Counted from the stretch's first letter, positions 35,540 through 44,750 are shown. The stretch is DNA of 64,000 nt from Mucilaginibacter celer (GCF_003576455.2 NZ_CP032869.1:1364001-1428000), one strand, 5' to 3'. Notes: generated from the sequence alone by a model not told the origin. Numbers and translations: made by a program.

Positions 35540-36893
35540 ATTTGCTCAATCTTCGGTATAAGGCGGTACGGGTAAGGCCAAGCTCTTTGGCTGCACGGGT
35601 AATATTGCCATTGTGCTTTTCAATAACCCTGAGTATCGCGTTTTTCTCCAGCGTGCTTAAAGGGATGTTATCCGCATCAACCGCGTCGTTTTCGGTATTG
35701 GTTTCCAGAATCGAAAAAATCAAATCGTCGGGCCTTAAAATGTTATCATCGGCCATAATTACTGCACGCTCAATAGTGTACTGTAACTCGCGCACGTTAC
35801 CGGGGAAGTTGTACATTTTGAGTTTGTTTATGGCAGCCGCGTCAAAATCCATTGATGGTTTGAGGTATTTACCGGCATATTGTTTGGCAAAATGACGGGC
35901 CAAAATCACAATATCCTCGTTACGGCGGCGCAATGGCGGCATATTGATTTCTACGGTATTGATCCTGTAAATTAAATCTTTACGAAATTTATTCTCATTA
36001 GCCAATTCGCTCAGCGGTACGTTGGTGGCGCAAATCAGCCTGATATCCACATCAACAGGTTTGTTGGTTCCGAGGCGGGTTACCTGGCGGTTTTGTAAAA
36101 TGGTAAGCAATTTGGCTTGTTGCTGCAGGCTGATATTGCCTATCTCATCCAAAAATAAAGTACCGCCCTGTGCTTCTTCAAAACGGCCCATCCGGTCTTC
36201 GCGGGCATCTGTAAATGCCCCTTTTTTATGGCCGAAGAGCTCGCTTTCAAACAAGGTATCTGTCAATGCGCCAACATCTACCTTAACAAAAGGCTTATCG
36301 GCACGTAACGACCGTTCGTGAATGGCTTTGGCCATCAAATCTTTACCGGTACCGTTCTCCCCCAAAATCAAAATATTGGCATCGGTAGGGGCAATTTTGT
36401 TCACCTTGTAAAAAATATCCTGCATCGCGTCAGATTCGCCGAGGATGGCCGTATCGCCCGCGGTACTTTTAACCGTGGTTTTGGTGCTTTTTGCACTGCC
36501 GCCTTCTTTTTTCTCCAGCAGGTCGCTTATCGTGTTCAGCAGTTTTTCGTTATGCCATGGTTTCACCACAAAATCGTTGGCGCCTTCTTTTAACGAGCGT
36601 ACGGCAAGGTCGATATCGCCATAAGCGGTTATCATAATTACGCATACGTTTGGCTTCCATTCTTTCACCTTACGCAGCCAGTATAATCCCTCGTTACCGG
36701 TGTTGATGGCGCTGTTAAAGTTCATATCAAGCAATACCAGGTCAACCTCGTTGCGTTGTAGCAGCCAGTTAAGGTTTTCGGGATTTTTTTCGGTGATGAT
36801 CTCGCGTGCTTCCGGCTTTAACAACAGTTTTACGGCGGTCAGCACGTCCGGGTCGTCATCAACAATTAAAATGGTAGCTTTTTTTAATATCAT
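35529..36893 (-). CDS. NtrC-family sigma-54 response regulator, export module 2
   Basis: This 454-residue protein has a receiver (acidic D12-D14, phospho-Asp D56) with the same expanded loop after the phospho-site (NFNSAINTGNEGLYW) as the regulator at 16718. The AAA+ domain has Walker A GENGTGKD, sigma-54 loop GAFTDA and Walker B TLFLDEIGNI, and the Fis-type HTH is NGNITRAAKELGLTRTALYR. The gene is divergent from the exporter array with 459 bases between start codons. It is the natural candidate to bind the shared elements at 37214, 44651, 53532 and 63919. The activator role is family knowledge; the binding sites are inferred. Confidence 0.93.
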   Translation of the reverse strand: MILKKATILIVDDDPDVLTAVKLLLKPEAREIITEKNPENLNWLLQRNEVDLVLLDMNFNSAINTGNEGLYWLRKVKEWKPNVCVIMITAYGDIDLAVRSLKEGANDFVVKPWHNEKLLNTISDLLEKKEGGSAKSTKTTVKSTAGDTAILGESDAMQDIFYKVNKIAPTDANILILGENGTGKDLMAKAIHERSLRADKPFVKVDVGALTDTLFESELFGHKKGAFTDAREDRMGRFEEAQGGTLFLDEIGNISLQQQAKLLTILQNRQVTRLGTNKPVDVDIRLICATNVPLSELANENKFRKDLIYRINTVEINMPPLRRRNEDIVILARHFAKQYAGKYLKPSMDFDAAAINKLKMYNFPGNVRELQYTIERAVIMADDNILRPDDLIFSILETNTENDAVDADNIPLSTLEKNAILRVIEKHNGNITRAAKELGLTRTALYRRLSKYDI

Positions 36894-37213
36894 TATATTT
36901 AGTTAATAGTTCATAGATCGTTGTTCATGGCCGCACGTTAATACGCACGATTAATTGAGGATGTCAATTTAACAAAAGTTATAAATTTAAAGTAAATTGT
37001 AACTCCTTTATAAGGCATCCACAAAAATAAACTTTCGTATTGCTACCATGTACCATGATCTATCAACCATGAACTATAAAGACTCGTTAACAGTTTCATC
37101 CGTTACAAATTTTGTGCTAAATAGCCTTGTTTTATTATATATAACCTATAAACCGTTCACAATGAACGGATAAGCCGGTAGCACGCTATTTAAGCTGAAA
37201 AACCGTGCAAATA

Positions 37214-37256
37214 CACTGTATCAATACCGTACACTTGCTGTAACAGAAGCGTACGC
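37214..37256 (+). promoter_or_regulatory. Shared activator element of module 2, copy 1
   Basis: Begins cactgtatcaataccgtac (37214-37233), identical over 21 bases to the copy at 63919. CGTAC half-sites at 37228-37232 and 37250-37254 are 22 bases apart. CCGTAC starts 126 bases before GTG 37353 and 81 bases before the TGGCATG box at 37308. Looks like a sigma-54 enhancer site. Confidence 0.65.
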
Positions 37257-37307
37257 TTTAATTGAGTAAATGGTGTTTAAATAGCTGTAAAACAGTATTT
37301 TAATTTG

Positions 37308-37324
37308 TGGCATGTGTTTTTGTT
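37308..37324 (+). promoter_or_regulatory. Candidate sigma-54-like promoter of the module 2 adaptor gene
   Basis: TGGCATG at 37308-37314 is a good -24 box and sits at the same distance from the activator element as in copies 2 and 3. The -12 part (TTTTTGTTA) is one base too far and has GT for GC. An alternative with exact GG-N10-GC spacing is tggtgtttaaatagct at 37271-37286. Confidence 0.4.
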
Positions 37325-37352
37325 ATCACTAACAAAATATTATAAAAATACA

Positions 37353-38609
37353 GTGGACAGAAAAATTGAGAAAAAGACCTGGAACAGCAAAAAGATACTA
37401 ACCATTGCGGGTATTACAGGCGTTATTATACTAATTGGGGGCAGCATTTACCTAACATCGGGCAAAAGCAAGCTTGATGTTGATACCGAACGCTTAACTA
37501 TAAGCACTATTACAAAAGGCCCTTTCCAGGAGTTTATTCCGGTTAACGGCGTGGTTATGCCATTAACTACCATATATCTTGATGCATCTGAAGGTGGTGT
37601 GGTTGAAGAAAAGTATGTTGAAGACGGCGCTACGCTTAAAAAAGGCGATCCGATTTTGAAACTGTCAAATACAGATCTGGAACTCAACCTCGCCAACCAG
37701 GAAACCGCTGTATATGCCGAACAAACCCAAATGCAGATTTCGCATAACAACGCTCAACAAAATACCATCAGCAAACTGAACACTATGGCCGATGTGGAAA
37801 ACGCCTACAAGGAAGCCGAAAGGATTTACAAACTGGATAAACATCTTTACGATCAAAAAGCTATTGGCCTGCAGGAATATCAATCAGCAAAAAATACGTA
37901 TGATTACCAGGTTAATCGCTATAAATTAGCCAAACAGATCTTATCGCAGGATACCTCACTGGTTAAGCAACAGGCCTCACAAGCGCAGGAACAATACAGC
38001 CACATGAAAACCACGCTCGAGCTGATGCGCAAAAAAGTTGCGGGTTTGGTGCTTAGGGCGCCTATCGACGGACAGTTGACATCGATGGATGCCGAGGTGG
38101 GCCAAAGTAAAAACAAAGGCGAGCACCTGGGCCAGATCGACGTGCAATCGGGTTTTAAAGTTAGGGTTGATATTGATGAGCACTATTTATCACGCATTTA
38201 CACAGGTTTAAAAGGCGATTTTCAGTTTGCCGATAAAACTTATAACCTCGTTATAAAAAAGGTATACACCCAGGTAAAATCAACAGGTAGTTTCCAGGTT
38301 GATATGCAATTTGTGGGTGCCGTGCCAACCGGAATCCGTAAAGGCCAAACCTTGCAGGTGCGTTTAGCGTTGAGCGACCAGATGCAGGCGGTATTGGTGC
38401 CTAAAGGCGGTTTCTTCCAGCAAACCGGTGGTAACTGGATCTTTAAAGTGAGCGAAGACGGCAGCAAAGCCTACAAAGTTAACATCGTGCTTGGCCGTCA
38501 AAGCCCTGATTACTATGTGGTGACCGAAGGTTTGAACCCCGGCGATAAGGTTATTACCTCGAGCTACGAAACCTATGGTGATATTCAGGAACTTGTATTG
38601 AAAAAATAG
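37353..38609 (+). CDS. Periplasmic adaptor (HlyD/MacA family), export module 2
   Basis: This is a 418-residue protein from GTG 37353 (DRKIEKKTWNSKK). The frame also opens at TTG 37305, but that start lies inside the likely promoter and gives an atypical N-terminus. One transmembrane anchor (ILTIAGITGVIILIGGSIYL) is followed by a lipoyl half (PVNGVVMPLTTIYLDASEGG), a long coiled-coil hairpin (about 115-230), the second lipoyl half (VLRAPIDGQLTSMDAEVGQ) and beta-barrel and membrane-proximal domains ending LNPGDKVITSSYE. It is divergent from the regulator genes. No TolC gene is seen in module 2 within the window, so the channel may come from 12062 or from elsewhere. Confidence 0.9.
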   Translation: MDRKIEKKTWNSKKILTIAGITGVIILIGGSIYLTSGKSKLDVDTERLTISTITKGPFQEFIPVNGVVMPLTTIYLDASEGGVVEEKYVEDGATLKKGDPILKLSNTDLELNLANQETAVYAEQTQMQISHNNAQQNTISKLNTMADVENAYKEAERIYKLDKHLYDQKAIGLQEYQSAKNTYDYQVNRYKLAKQILSQDTSLVKQQASQAQEQYSHMKTTLELMRKKVAGLVLRAPIDGQLTSMDAEVGQSKNKGEHLGQIDVQSGFKVRVDIDEHYLSRIYTGLKGDFQFADKTYNLVIKKVYTQVKSTGSFQVDMQFVGAVPTGIRKGQTLQVRLALSDQMQAVLVPKGGFFQQTGGNWIFKVSEDGSKAYKVNIVLGRQSPDYYVVTEGLNPGDKVITSSYETYGDIQELVLKK

Positions 38610-38737
38610 TAAATCTGTTGCAACACATTCACCGTACCAGGCGTCATTATAATATAAAAGCCAATTAATTAATTCAGCATAAACAAAAAACAAAATCAGT
38701 CTGCGGTAAAAACCGGGACTGAATAACGGAGGCACCA

Positions 38738-39415
38738 ATGATAAAAATTTCCAATCTCGAAAAATTCTACCGTACCGAAGAGGTAGAGACCATCGCGTTA
38801 AACAAGCTGTCGATGGAAGTAGCAACCGGCGAGTTTGTTGCCATTATGGGCCCTTCGGGCTGCGGCAAATCAACCTTGCTTAACATCCTGGGCATGCTTG
38901 ACGATCCGGATGCTGGCAGCTACGTTTTCAACGAAATTGAGGTAGCGCACTTCAACGAACGTAAACGCGCCGACCTGCGTAAGCACAACATCGGTTTCGT
39001 ATTCCAGAGCTTTAACCTGATCGACGAGCTTACCGTTTTCGAAAACGTTGAGTTACCATTGATTTACACAGGTGTTGCCGCTTCAGAGCGTGTAAAAAGG
39101 GTAGAAGAGGTATTGGATAAAATGCAGATCATGCACCGCCGCAACCACTATCCGCAACAGTTATCGGGTGGTCAGCAACAGCGTGTGGCTATTGCCCGCG
39201 CGGTAGTTAACAAACCCAAACTGATTCTTGCGGATGAGCCCACCGGTAACCTTGACAGCAGCAACGGTAACGATGTAATGGAACTGCTTACCGATTTAAA
39301 TGAACAGGGTACAACCATTATCATGGTAACGCACTCGGAGCACGATGCCCGTTACAGCCACCGTATTATACGCCTGCTTGACGGACAAACCGTTATGGAA
39401 AATATCATGGTGTAG
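38738..39415 (+). CDS. ABC transporter ATP-binding protein (MacB/LolD type), export module 2
   Basis: This 225-residue ATPase has Walker A GPSGCGKST, Q-loop VFQSFNLIDEL, signature LSGGQQQRVAIARAV, Walker B LILADEPTGNLDS and switch MVTHSE. A clear Shine-Dalgarno (ggagg, 38731-38735 region) precedes ATG 38738, unusual in this window. It is the only ATPase gene in a module with nine permease genes, so it presumably serves several or all of them. Closely similar in layout to the ATPase at 13569. Confidence 0.93.
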   Translation: MIKISNLEKFYRTEEVETIALNKLSMEVATGEFVAIMGPSGCGKSTLLNILGMLDDPDAGSYVFNEIEVAHFNERKRADLRKHNIGFVFQSFNLIDELTVFENVELPLIYTGVAASERVKRVEEVLDKMQIMHRRNHYPQQLSGGQQQRVAIARAVVNKPKLILADEPTGNLDSSNGNDVMELLTDLNEQGTTIIMVTHSEHDARYSHRIIRLLDGQTVMENIMV

Positions 39416-39419
39416 GTTT

Positions 39420-39450
39420 TTGAGTTCATAGTTGATAGTTCATGGTTTAT
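39420..39450. repeat. Short-word repeat (gttcatagttgatagttcat)
   Basis: The words gttcata, gttgata, gttcatg and gtttatg follow one another, the same words as in 36905-36930 and 37048-37078. It is located just after the ATPase stop. Confidence 0.5.
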
Positions 39451-39563
39451 GGTTTTTTGAGGATATCTTAAATTTGGACTGCTACTTAAGACTAAAAAAT
39501 TAGAACTTTCCTACACCCGCCCCCGAAATCAGTTTATAGATAAGTTAATAAAATGCCTCTGCT

Positions 39564-39591
39564 GCCCCTCCGCAATTATTTGCAGAGGGGC
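39564..39591. other. Stem-loop between ATPase and first permease gene
   Basis: gcccctccgca (39564-39574) pairs with tgcagaggggc (39581-39591) with one mismatch. A T run follows only 11 bases later (39603-39608), so it may be a weak terminator/attenuator or a processing stem. Confidence 0.45.
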
Positions 39592-39595
39592 GTGT

Positions 39596-39611
39596 TGGGG
39601 AGTTTTTTGTT
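39596..39611 (+). promoter_or_regulatory. Weak candidate -24/-12 element before the first permease
   Basis: TGGGGAG-tttt-TTGTT has GG and GT with the correct 10-base spacing for sigma-54 (GT instead of GC). It has no CCGTAC element upstream, so support is low. Confidence 0.25.
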
Positions 39612-39628
39612 AAAAAACGCCTACTCCT

Positions 39629-41998
39629 ATGCTTAAAAACTATCTGAAAACCGCCTGGCGCAACTTAATTAACACTAAGTTTTACAGTGCCCTGAACATT
39701 GTTGGTCTTACTATAGGCCTCGCCGTTGGGATGTTGATTTTAATTTGGGTGCAGGACGAACTGAGCTATGACCGTTTCCATACCAAAACCGACCAGATTT
39801 ACAAGGTTAATGCCTCGATAGGCACAGGTGCAAGCAGGCAGGTATGGGGTGGAGTACCGGCACCTGTAGCCGCTTTTGGCTTAAAGGAAGTGCCGGGCAT
39901 AGTAACTGCTGTAAGGGTGGTTACCAGTTACAGCTATTCTGTTTTTAGGTACCAGGAAAAATTACTGAAAGAAGACTACGGCAAACTACAGTTTGTTGAC
40001 GATGCCTTTTTTACACTTTTTGATTTTAAACTATTAAAGGGAAATGTTAAAACGCCCTTTCCTAACGATCAATCGGTTATAATTACAGCAAGCGCAGCCA
40101 AAAAATATTTTGGTGATCAGGACCCGATGGGTAAAACCATTTTGGGCGATAGCAAAGATCCTTACACCGTATCGGGTGTATTGGCCGATTTTCCGGCCAA
40201 CTCGAGCATTGCAGGTGATATGTTATTTTCCATGAATTTGAAACGCAGGGAGTATGATGGTAAGGGCTATTGGAAGGCTATGGATGCTGATTGGGGCAAT
40301 TACTACACCACCACGTTTTTACAGGTGAGGCCCGATGCTTCAACCAAAGTCATTGCTGCCAAACTTACCGAAATCCACATGAAAAACCAGCCCGGTATTA
40401 AGCCAACCGATGGTGTTTTTCAGTTACAGCCATTAAAAGAGATCCATCTGTACAATCCCGACGGTTCATCGGCCGGGATCCAGATTGTGAAAATATTTTC
40501 GATTGTTGCAGTACTCATTTTATTGATTGCCTGCATCAATTATATCAACCTCTCTACTGCCCGGTCAATGCTGCGCTCAAAAGAAGTAAGCGTACGCAAA
40601 ATAATAGGTGCCGGGCGGAGCCAGCTTTTTATGCAGTTTATTATTGAAACTGTATTGTGTTTTGTTGTTGCCCTGGTGCTGGCGTTCGGGCTCATTTATG
40701 CCGTTATGCCGGTGTACAATAATATCTCGGGCAAACAAATGCATTTCGACCTGTTTAACGCTAACGTATGGCAGGTTATAGCTTTAACTATTATTGCAAC
40801 GCTTGTTGCATCAAGTATATACCCGGCACTGTTGCTTTCATCTTTTAAGCCCATCAATGCGCTTAAGGGTAAAATCTCGGGTGCAGGTAACGCTACATTT
40901 CGTAAAATACTGGTGGTATGCCAGTTTGCCTTTTCGGTGGGCCTTATCATCGGCACGCTGATCATCAACAGGCAATTGGGTTACATCCACTCCATACAAT
41001 TAGGTTACGATAAAGAGCACGTTTTTGCGTTGCCCTTACGCGCCATGCAGGATCATTATGAGGCGATCAGGGCCGAGCTGTTAACTCATCCCGAAATAAA
41101 GGGATTAAGTACCGGATCGAGCAGTGTAATAACCAGTAACGGCAGTACCAGCGATACCGATTGGGATGGAAAAGCATCGGATGTAAGTTTACTTATCAAC
41201 CCGTATGATATTGATAGGGATTTTATGGGGTTGTTTAAGTTGAAGTTTGCCGCAGGTGCAGGCTTTACAGGGATAAAATCGGATACAGCGCACTACATCC
41301 TTAACGAAACAGCGGTTAGGCTCGCCGGTATTAAAAATCCTATCGGCAAACGCTTTAAACTGCATGATCTTAACGGCACCATTATAGGTGTTGTTAAGGA
41401 TTTTCATTTCGCATCATTAAAGGAAACCATCGCGCCGGCTATATTTTCGTACCGGCCAACAGCATGGCAGCTATATGTTAAAACAACCGGTAAGGATGCA
41501 CCGGCTGCTATTAAACTGGTTGAAAAGTACTGGAAACAGTATAACGCCAATTTTCCGTACGAGTACACCTTTTTGGATGATACCTATAACGATATGTATA
41601 AAACTGAACAGCATACGGCCACGCTGTTTAACATATTTGCGGGTATAGCCATATTTATTTCATGCCTTGGCTTGTTTGGTCTGGCTACTTATACGGCGCA
41701 AATTAAAGTTAAGGAAATAGGCATCCGCAAGGTATTAGGAGCAAGTGTAGCTAATATCACCGCTATGCTATCGCGCGATTTTTTGGTGCTGGTGCTGATA
41801 GCCATCGCCATAGCATCGCCCATAGCCTGGTATGCCATGAATAAATGGTTGATGGATTACGCCTACCGCACCGAACTGCATTGGTGGCTGGTTGCGGTGG
41901 CCGGAGCTGTTGCCGTTGTGATAGCTTTTGCAACAATAAGTTTCCAGGCTGTTAAAGCGGCACTGGCAAACCCGGTGAAGAGCCTTCGTTCTGAATAA
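39629..41998 (+). CDS. Full-length MacB/FtsX-type ABC permease, array copy A
   Basis: This 789-residue protein has two fused MacB-type halves: helix 1 (residues about 20-41), periplasmic MacB_PCD domain (45-240), FtsX helices 2-4 (about 285-400, with SKEVSVRKIIGAGRSQL after helix 2), then helix 5 (about 430), a second periplasmic domain, and FtsX helices 6-8 (675-785) with VKEIGIRKVLGASVANI. Ends NPVKSLRSE. It lacks an ATPase domain and must use the product of 38738. Its first signature is closest to that of copy I (61328), suggesting that the first and last copies in view are one subfamily. Substrate unknown; MacB relatives export peptides, lipoproteins or siderophores. Confidence 0.9.
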   Translation: MLKNYLKTAWRNLINTKFYSALNIVGLTIGLAVGMLILIWVQDELSYDRFHTKTDQIYKVNASIGTGASRQVWGGVPAPVAAFGLKEVPGIVTAVRVVTSYSYSVFRYQEKLLKEDYGKLQFVDDAFFTLFDFKLLKGNVKTPFPNDQSVIITASAAKKYFGDQDPMGKTILGDSKDPYTVSGVLADFPANSSIAGDMLFSMNLKRREYDGKGYWKAMDADWGNYYTTTFLQVRPDASTKVIAAKLTEIHMKNQPGIKPTDGVFQLQPLKEIHLYNPDGSSAGIQIVKIFSIVAVLILLIACINYINLSTARSMLRSKEVSVRKIIGAGRSQLFMQFIIETVLCFVVALVLAFGLIYAVMPVYNNISGKQMHFDLFNANVWQVIALTIIATLVASSIYPALLLSSFKPINALKGKISGAGNATFRKILVVCQFAFSVGLIIGTLIINRQLGYIHSIQLGYDKEHVFALPLRAMQDHYEAIRAELLTHPEIKGLSTGSSSVITSNGSTSDTDWDGKASDVSLLINPYDIDRDFMGLFKLKFAAGAGFTGIKSDTAHYILNETAVRLAGIKNPIGKRFKLHDLNGTIIGVVKDFHFASLKETIAPAIFSYRPTAWQLYVKTTGKDAPAAIKLVEKYWKQYNANFPYEYTFLDDTYNDMYKTEQHTATLFNIFAGIAIFISCLGLFGLATYTAQIKVKEIGIRKVLGASVANITAMLSRDFLVLVLIAIAIASPIAWYAMNKWLMDYAYRTELHWWLVAVAGAVAVVIAFATISFQAVKAALANPVKSLRSE

Positions 41999-42097
41999 AT
42001 CAGTCATTAGGTCATTTGCTTTGCGTCATCAGGTCATTTTGATTGACGTATTAAAAAAATGACTTAATGACCCAATGACTTAATGATATAAAAAGAT
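41999..42097. repeat. GTCATT-word inverted repeat between permeases A and B
   Basis: The left arm is built of gtcatta/ggtcatt words with the tag tttgctttgcgtcat. The right arm atgacttaatgacccaatga (from 42059) is its degenerate reverse complement. It fills the whole gap up to ATG 42098. Confidence 0.7.
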
Positions 42098-44467
42098 ATG
42101 TTTAAAAATTACTTAAAAATAGCATGGCGCAGTTTGGTTAAAAACAAGCTGTATTCGGCCATAAATATTGGCGGTTTGGGTGTGGGTATGGCGGTAAGCT
42201 TTATGCTGCTGTTGTATGTTTACAACGAGTTTACCTACGATGGCTTTCACCAGAATAAGGAACGCCTGTACCGCGTAATGCGTACGCAGCCGAACAACGG
42301 CGAGATCTACACCAACCAATCTATGCCTGTACCGGCAGGGCCTGCTATGCAAAAAGACTTTCCGGAGATTGAGCATGTGGCACGTACTGATTGGGGGGGC
42401 GATCATTTGTTTAATTATAATAACAAGCCGCTTAAGGTAAAACTGATGGCCGCTGATGCCGCTTTTTTGCAAATGTTTACTGTTGATTTTGTGAAAGGTA
42501 ACAGAAATGATGTTTTTCACGATCAGTCATCGGTTATCTTATCCGAATCGGCGGTTAAGGCTATTTTTGGGGATAAAGACCCGATTGGAAAAAGCCTTAA
42601 AATAGACGGTACAACATCCGCCAAAGTTACCGGTGTGTTTAAAGATTTGCCTTCAAATTCCAGCTTTAAATTTAAAGCCATGATTCCCTGGGCTTTATAC
42701 GAAGCCGAAAACCAATGGGTAAAAAATTCGGGATGGGGCAATTATTCATTCCAAACCTTTGTGATGCTTAAACCGGGTGTTGATCTGGACAAGCTCAACG
42801 CCAAAATGCGGAAACTGGTTGAACGTTACGATCCCAACAACAAGGAAAATAAAATGTTCCTGTACTCATTTACCCGCGGGCATTTGTACGGGCAGTTTAA
42901 AAACGGCGTAAATGCGGGCGGAGCCATCGAGTATGTACGTTTGTTCTTTTTCCTGGCTATTGGTATTTTGCTTATTGCCTGTATCAATTTCATGAATCTT
43001 TCAACCGCACGCTCAGAACGCCGCTCGCGCGAAGTGGGGATCCGCAAGGTAGTGGGCGCACGCAGGTTTGCCATTATCCAGCAGTTTTTGGGCGAATCGA
43101 TATTAACGGCTTTATTTTCGTTGGTTGTTGCTGTGATATTAATGGCTGTGTCCATTAACTATTTTAACGAGGTTATCAACAAGCATTTGGTTATCCCGTA
43201 TGGTAACGCCTGGGCCTGGGGAGCCGCTATAGTGGTAACACTGCTTACCGGCATATTAGCGGGTAGTTACCCCGCATTGTTTTTATCATCATTTAAACCT
43301 GTAAAAGTTTTAAAAGGCGTAAATAAAACAGGCAAAACCACCCTGCATGCAAGGCAGGTGCTGGTGGTTTTGCAGTTTGTTTTTGCAACAAGCCTTATCC
43401 TTTCAAGCATATTGATCTATAAACAGATTAGCTATATTAAAGACCGCCCCGTAGGTTATGTTAAAAACGGCGTAATTGAAGTTGGGCTTGAAGGTAACCT
43501 GGTAAAACAGTATGAAGCTTTCCGTACTGATATTATTAACTCTGGCGCGGCGGTTAATGCTACCTTAGCTTCGGGCAGTATAGCCAATGGCGGTAATAGC
43601 AGCAGTTGGGGTATCAACTGGCCGGGACAATTGCCGGGCGAAGATAAAATCCCTATCGATCAGATTGTTACCACATATAATTTTATATCTACGTATAAAC
43701 TTGAACTGCTAAAGGGCCGCGATTATATCCCGGGCCGCATGGCCGATACCCTGTCACTTATTATGAATGAGTCGGCCGTTAAGCTGATGCGTTTAAAAGA
43801 GCCGCTTGGGCAGATAGTAAAATGGCAGGGCCGCAACTGCACCGTAGTAGGCATAGTTAAAGATTTTGTATGGGGATCGCCTTACGAACCGGTGAAACCT
43901 GCCATCATAGGCTTCGATCCAAACTGGGCTAACCAGGTAGGGATCCGCCTTAACCCCAATCAATCGGTTTCAAAAAGCCTCGAAACCATCGGCAATATCT
44001 ACAAAAAGTATAACGCCGAGTACCCTTTCGAATACCAGTTTGTTGACGACAGCTTTGCCGACAAGTTTGCCAACGAAAAGCTTTTGGGTACGCTCTCAAG
44101 CTCGTTTACGGTATTGGCCATCATTATTTCATGCCTCGGTTTATTCGGCCTTGCCTCATTCTCGGCCGAGCAGCGCAAAAAAGAGATCAGCATCCGCAAG
44201 GTATTGGGCGCAAGCATCAGCAGCCTGTGGTTTAATCTTTCTAAAGAGTTTTTAATACTGGTAACAATCTCATTCCTGATCGGATCGGCCATAAGCTGGT
44301 ATTATATGAACCAGTGGCTGCAGCATTATACCTACCGCACCGGTATCAGCATCTGGGTTTTCCTGGCAACAATAGCCATCAGCCTGTTGGTATGCATGGT
44401 AACAGTAAGCTGGCAGGCCATCAAAGCCGCGCTGAGTAACCCGGTTAAAAGTTTGAAGAATGAGTGA
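42098..44467 (+). CDS. Full-length MacB/FtsX-type ABC permease, array copy B
   Basis: This 789-residue protein has the same two-half architecture. First signature SREVGIRKVVGARRFAI, second KKEISIRKVLGASISSLW. Helix 1 lies at about 20-43 (YSAINIGGLGVGMAVSFMLL). Ends NPVKSLKNE. It is the last gene before the CTAACCT-type boundary region and the next activator element, so it probably closes transcription unit 37353-44467. Its second periplasmic domain (from about 440) is divergent from that of its neighbours while the FtsX helices are conserved, the expected pattern if the periplasmic part chooses cargo or adaptor. Confidence 0.9.
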   Translation: MFKNYLKIAWRSLVKNKLYSAINIGGLGVGMAVSFMLLLYVYNEFTYDGFHQNKERLYRVMRTQPNNGEIYTNQSMPVPAGPAMQKDFPEIEHVARTDWGGDHLFNYNNKPLKVKLMAADAAFLQMFTVDFVKGNRNDVFHDQSSVILSESAVKAIFGDKDPIGKSLKIDGTTSAKVTGVFKDLPSNSSFKFKAMIPWALYEAENQWVKNSGWGNYSFQTFVMLKPGVDLDKLNAKMRKLVERYDPNNKENKMFLYSFTRGHLYGQFKNGVNAGGAIEYVRLFFFLAIGILLIACINFMNLSTARSERRSREVGIRKVVGARRFAIIQQFLGESILTALFSLVVAVILMAVSINYFNEVINKHLVIPYGNAWAWGAAIVVTLLTGILAGSYPALFLSSFKPVKVLKGVNKTGKTTLHARQVLVVLQFVFATSLILSSILIYKQISYIKDRPVGYVKNGVIEVGLEGNLVKQYEAFRTDIINSGAAVNATLASGSIANGGNSSSWGINWPGQLPGEDKIPIDQIVTTYNFISTYKLELLKGRDYIPGRMADTLSLIMNESAVKLMRLKEPLGQIVKWQGRNCTVVGIVKDFVWGSPYEPVKPAIIGFDPNWANQVGIRLNPNQSVSKSLETIGNIYKKYNAEYPFEYQFVDDSFADKFANEKLLGTLSSSFTVLAIIISCLGLFGLASFSAEQRKKEISIRKVLGASISSLWFNLSKEFLILVTISFLIGSAISWYYMNQWLQHYTYRTGISIWVFLATIAISLLVCMVTVSWQAIKAALSNPVKSLKNE

Positions 44468-44474
44468 TCCTTTG

Positions 44475-44640
44475 GAGAGATTAGAGGGTTAGAGATTGGA
44501 GATTAGTTCTTAAATCTTAACCTATGATCGCTAACCTCTAATCGCTATCCGTTAGTTGATCATGAAGTGATTAAAGGTTAGTGATTGCAGATTAGTTCTA
44601 AAACCCTAACCTCTGATCTCTAACCTCTAATCACTAACCC
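44475..44640. repeat. CTAACCT/AGGTTAG-word double hairpin region
   Basis: Two successive inverted arrangements: gagattagagggttagag (44475 on) against ctaacctctaatcgctat (about 44534), and gtgattaaaggttagtgat (about 44570) against ctaacctctaatcactaac (about 44620). The gap 44468-44775 has no gene; it also holds the activator element at 44651 and the -24-like box at 44734. Confidence 0.65.
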
Positions 44641-44650
44641 CCGTTCACTT

Positions 44651-44680
44651 CCGTACCCCTAACTGTTTCATTACCGGACG
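44651..44680 (+). promoter_or_regulatory. Shared activator element of module 2, copy 2 (divergent)
   Basis: ccgtacccctaactgtttca then ttaccggacg. CGTAC at 44652-44656 and CGGAC at 44675-44679 are 23 bases apart. CCGTAC starts 125 bases before ATG 44776 and 83 before TGGTACG at 44734. The sequence is less conserved than copies 1, 3 and 4, but the distances match. Confidence 0.5.
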
Positions 44681-44733
44681 GTTTTGATATAGGATAAAAT
44701 CGTAAGTTATTGATTTTTAATTGCTTAAATAAA

Positions 44734-44750
44734 TGGTACGGGTTTTAATA
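44734..44750 (+). promoter_or_regulatory. Candidate sigma-54-like promoter of permease C
   Basis: TGGTACG at 44734-44740 closely matches the -24 consensus. The -12 region is TTTTAATA in place of TTGCW. Supported mainly by position: 42 bases before the start codon and 83 after the activator element. Confidence 0.4.

Larger units (their letters stand above)
36894..37352. other. Divergent regulatory region between the module 2 activator and adaptor genes
   Basis: No gene in 459 bases. It contains word repeats related to gttcatagttgatag (about 36905-36930 and, inverted, 37048-37078), an A/T-rich middle, the activator element 37214-37256 and -24-like boxes at 37271 and 37308. Confidence 0.7.
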
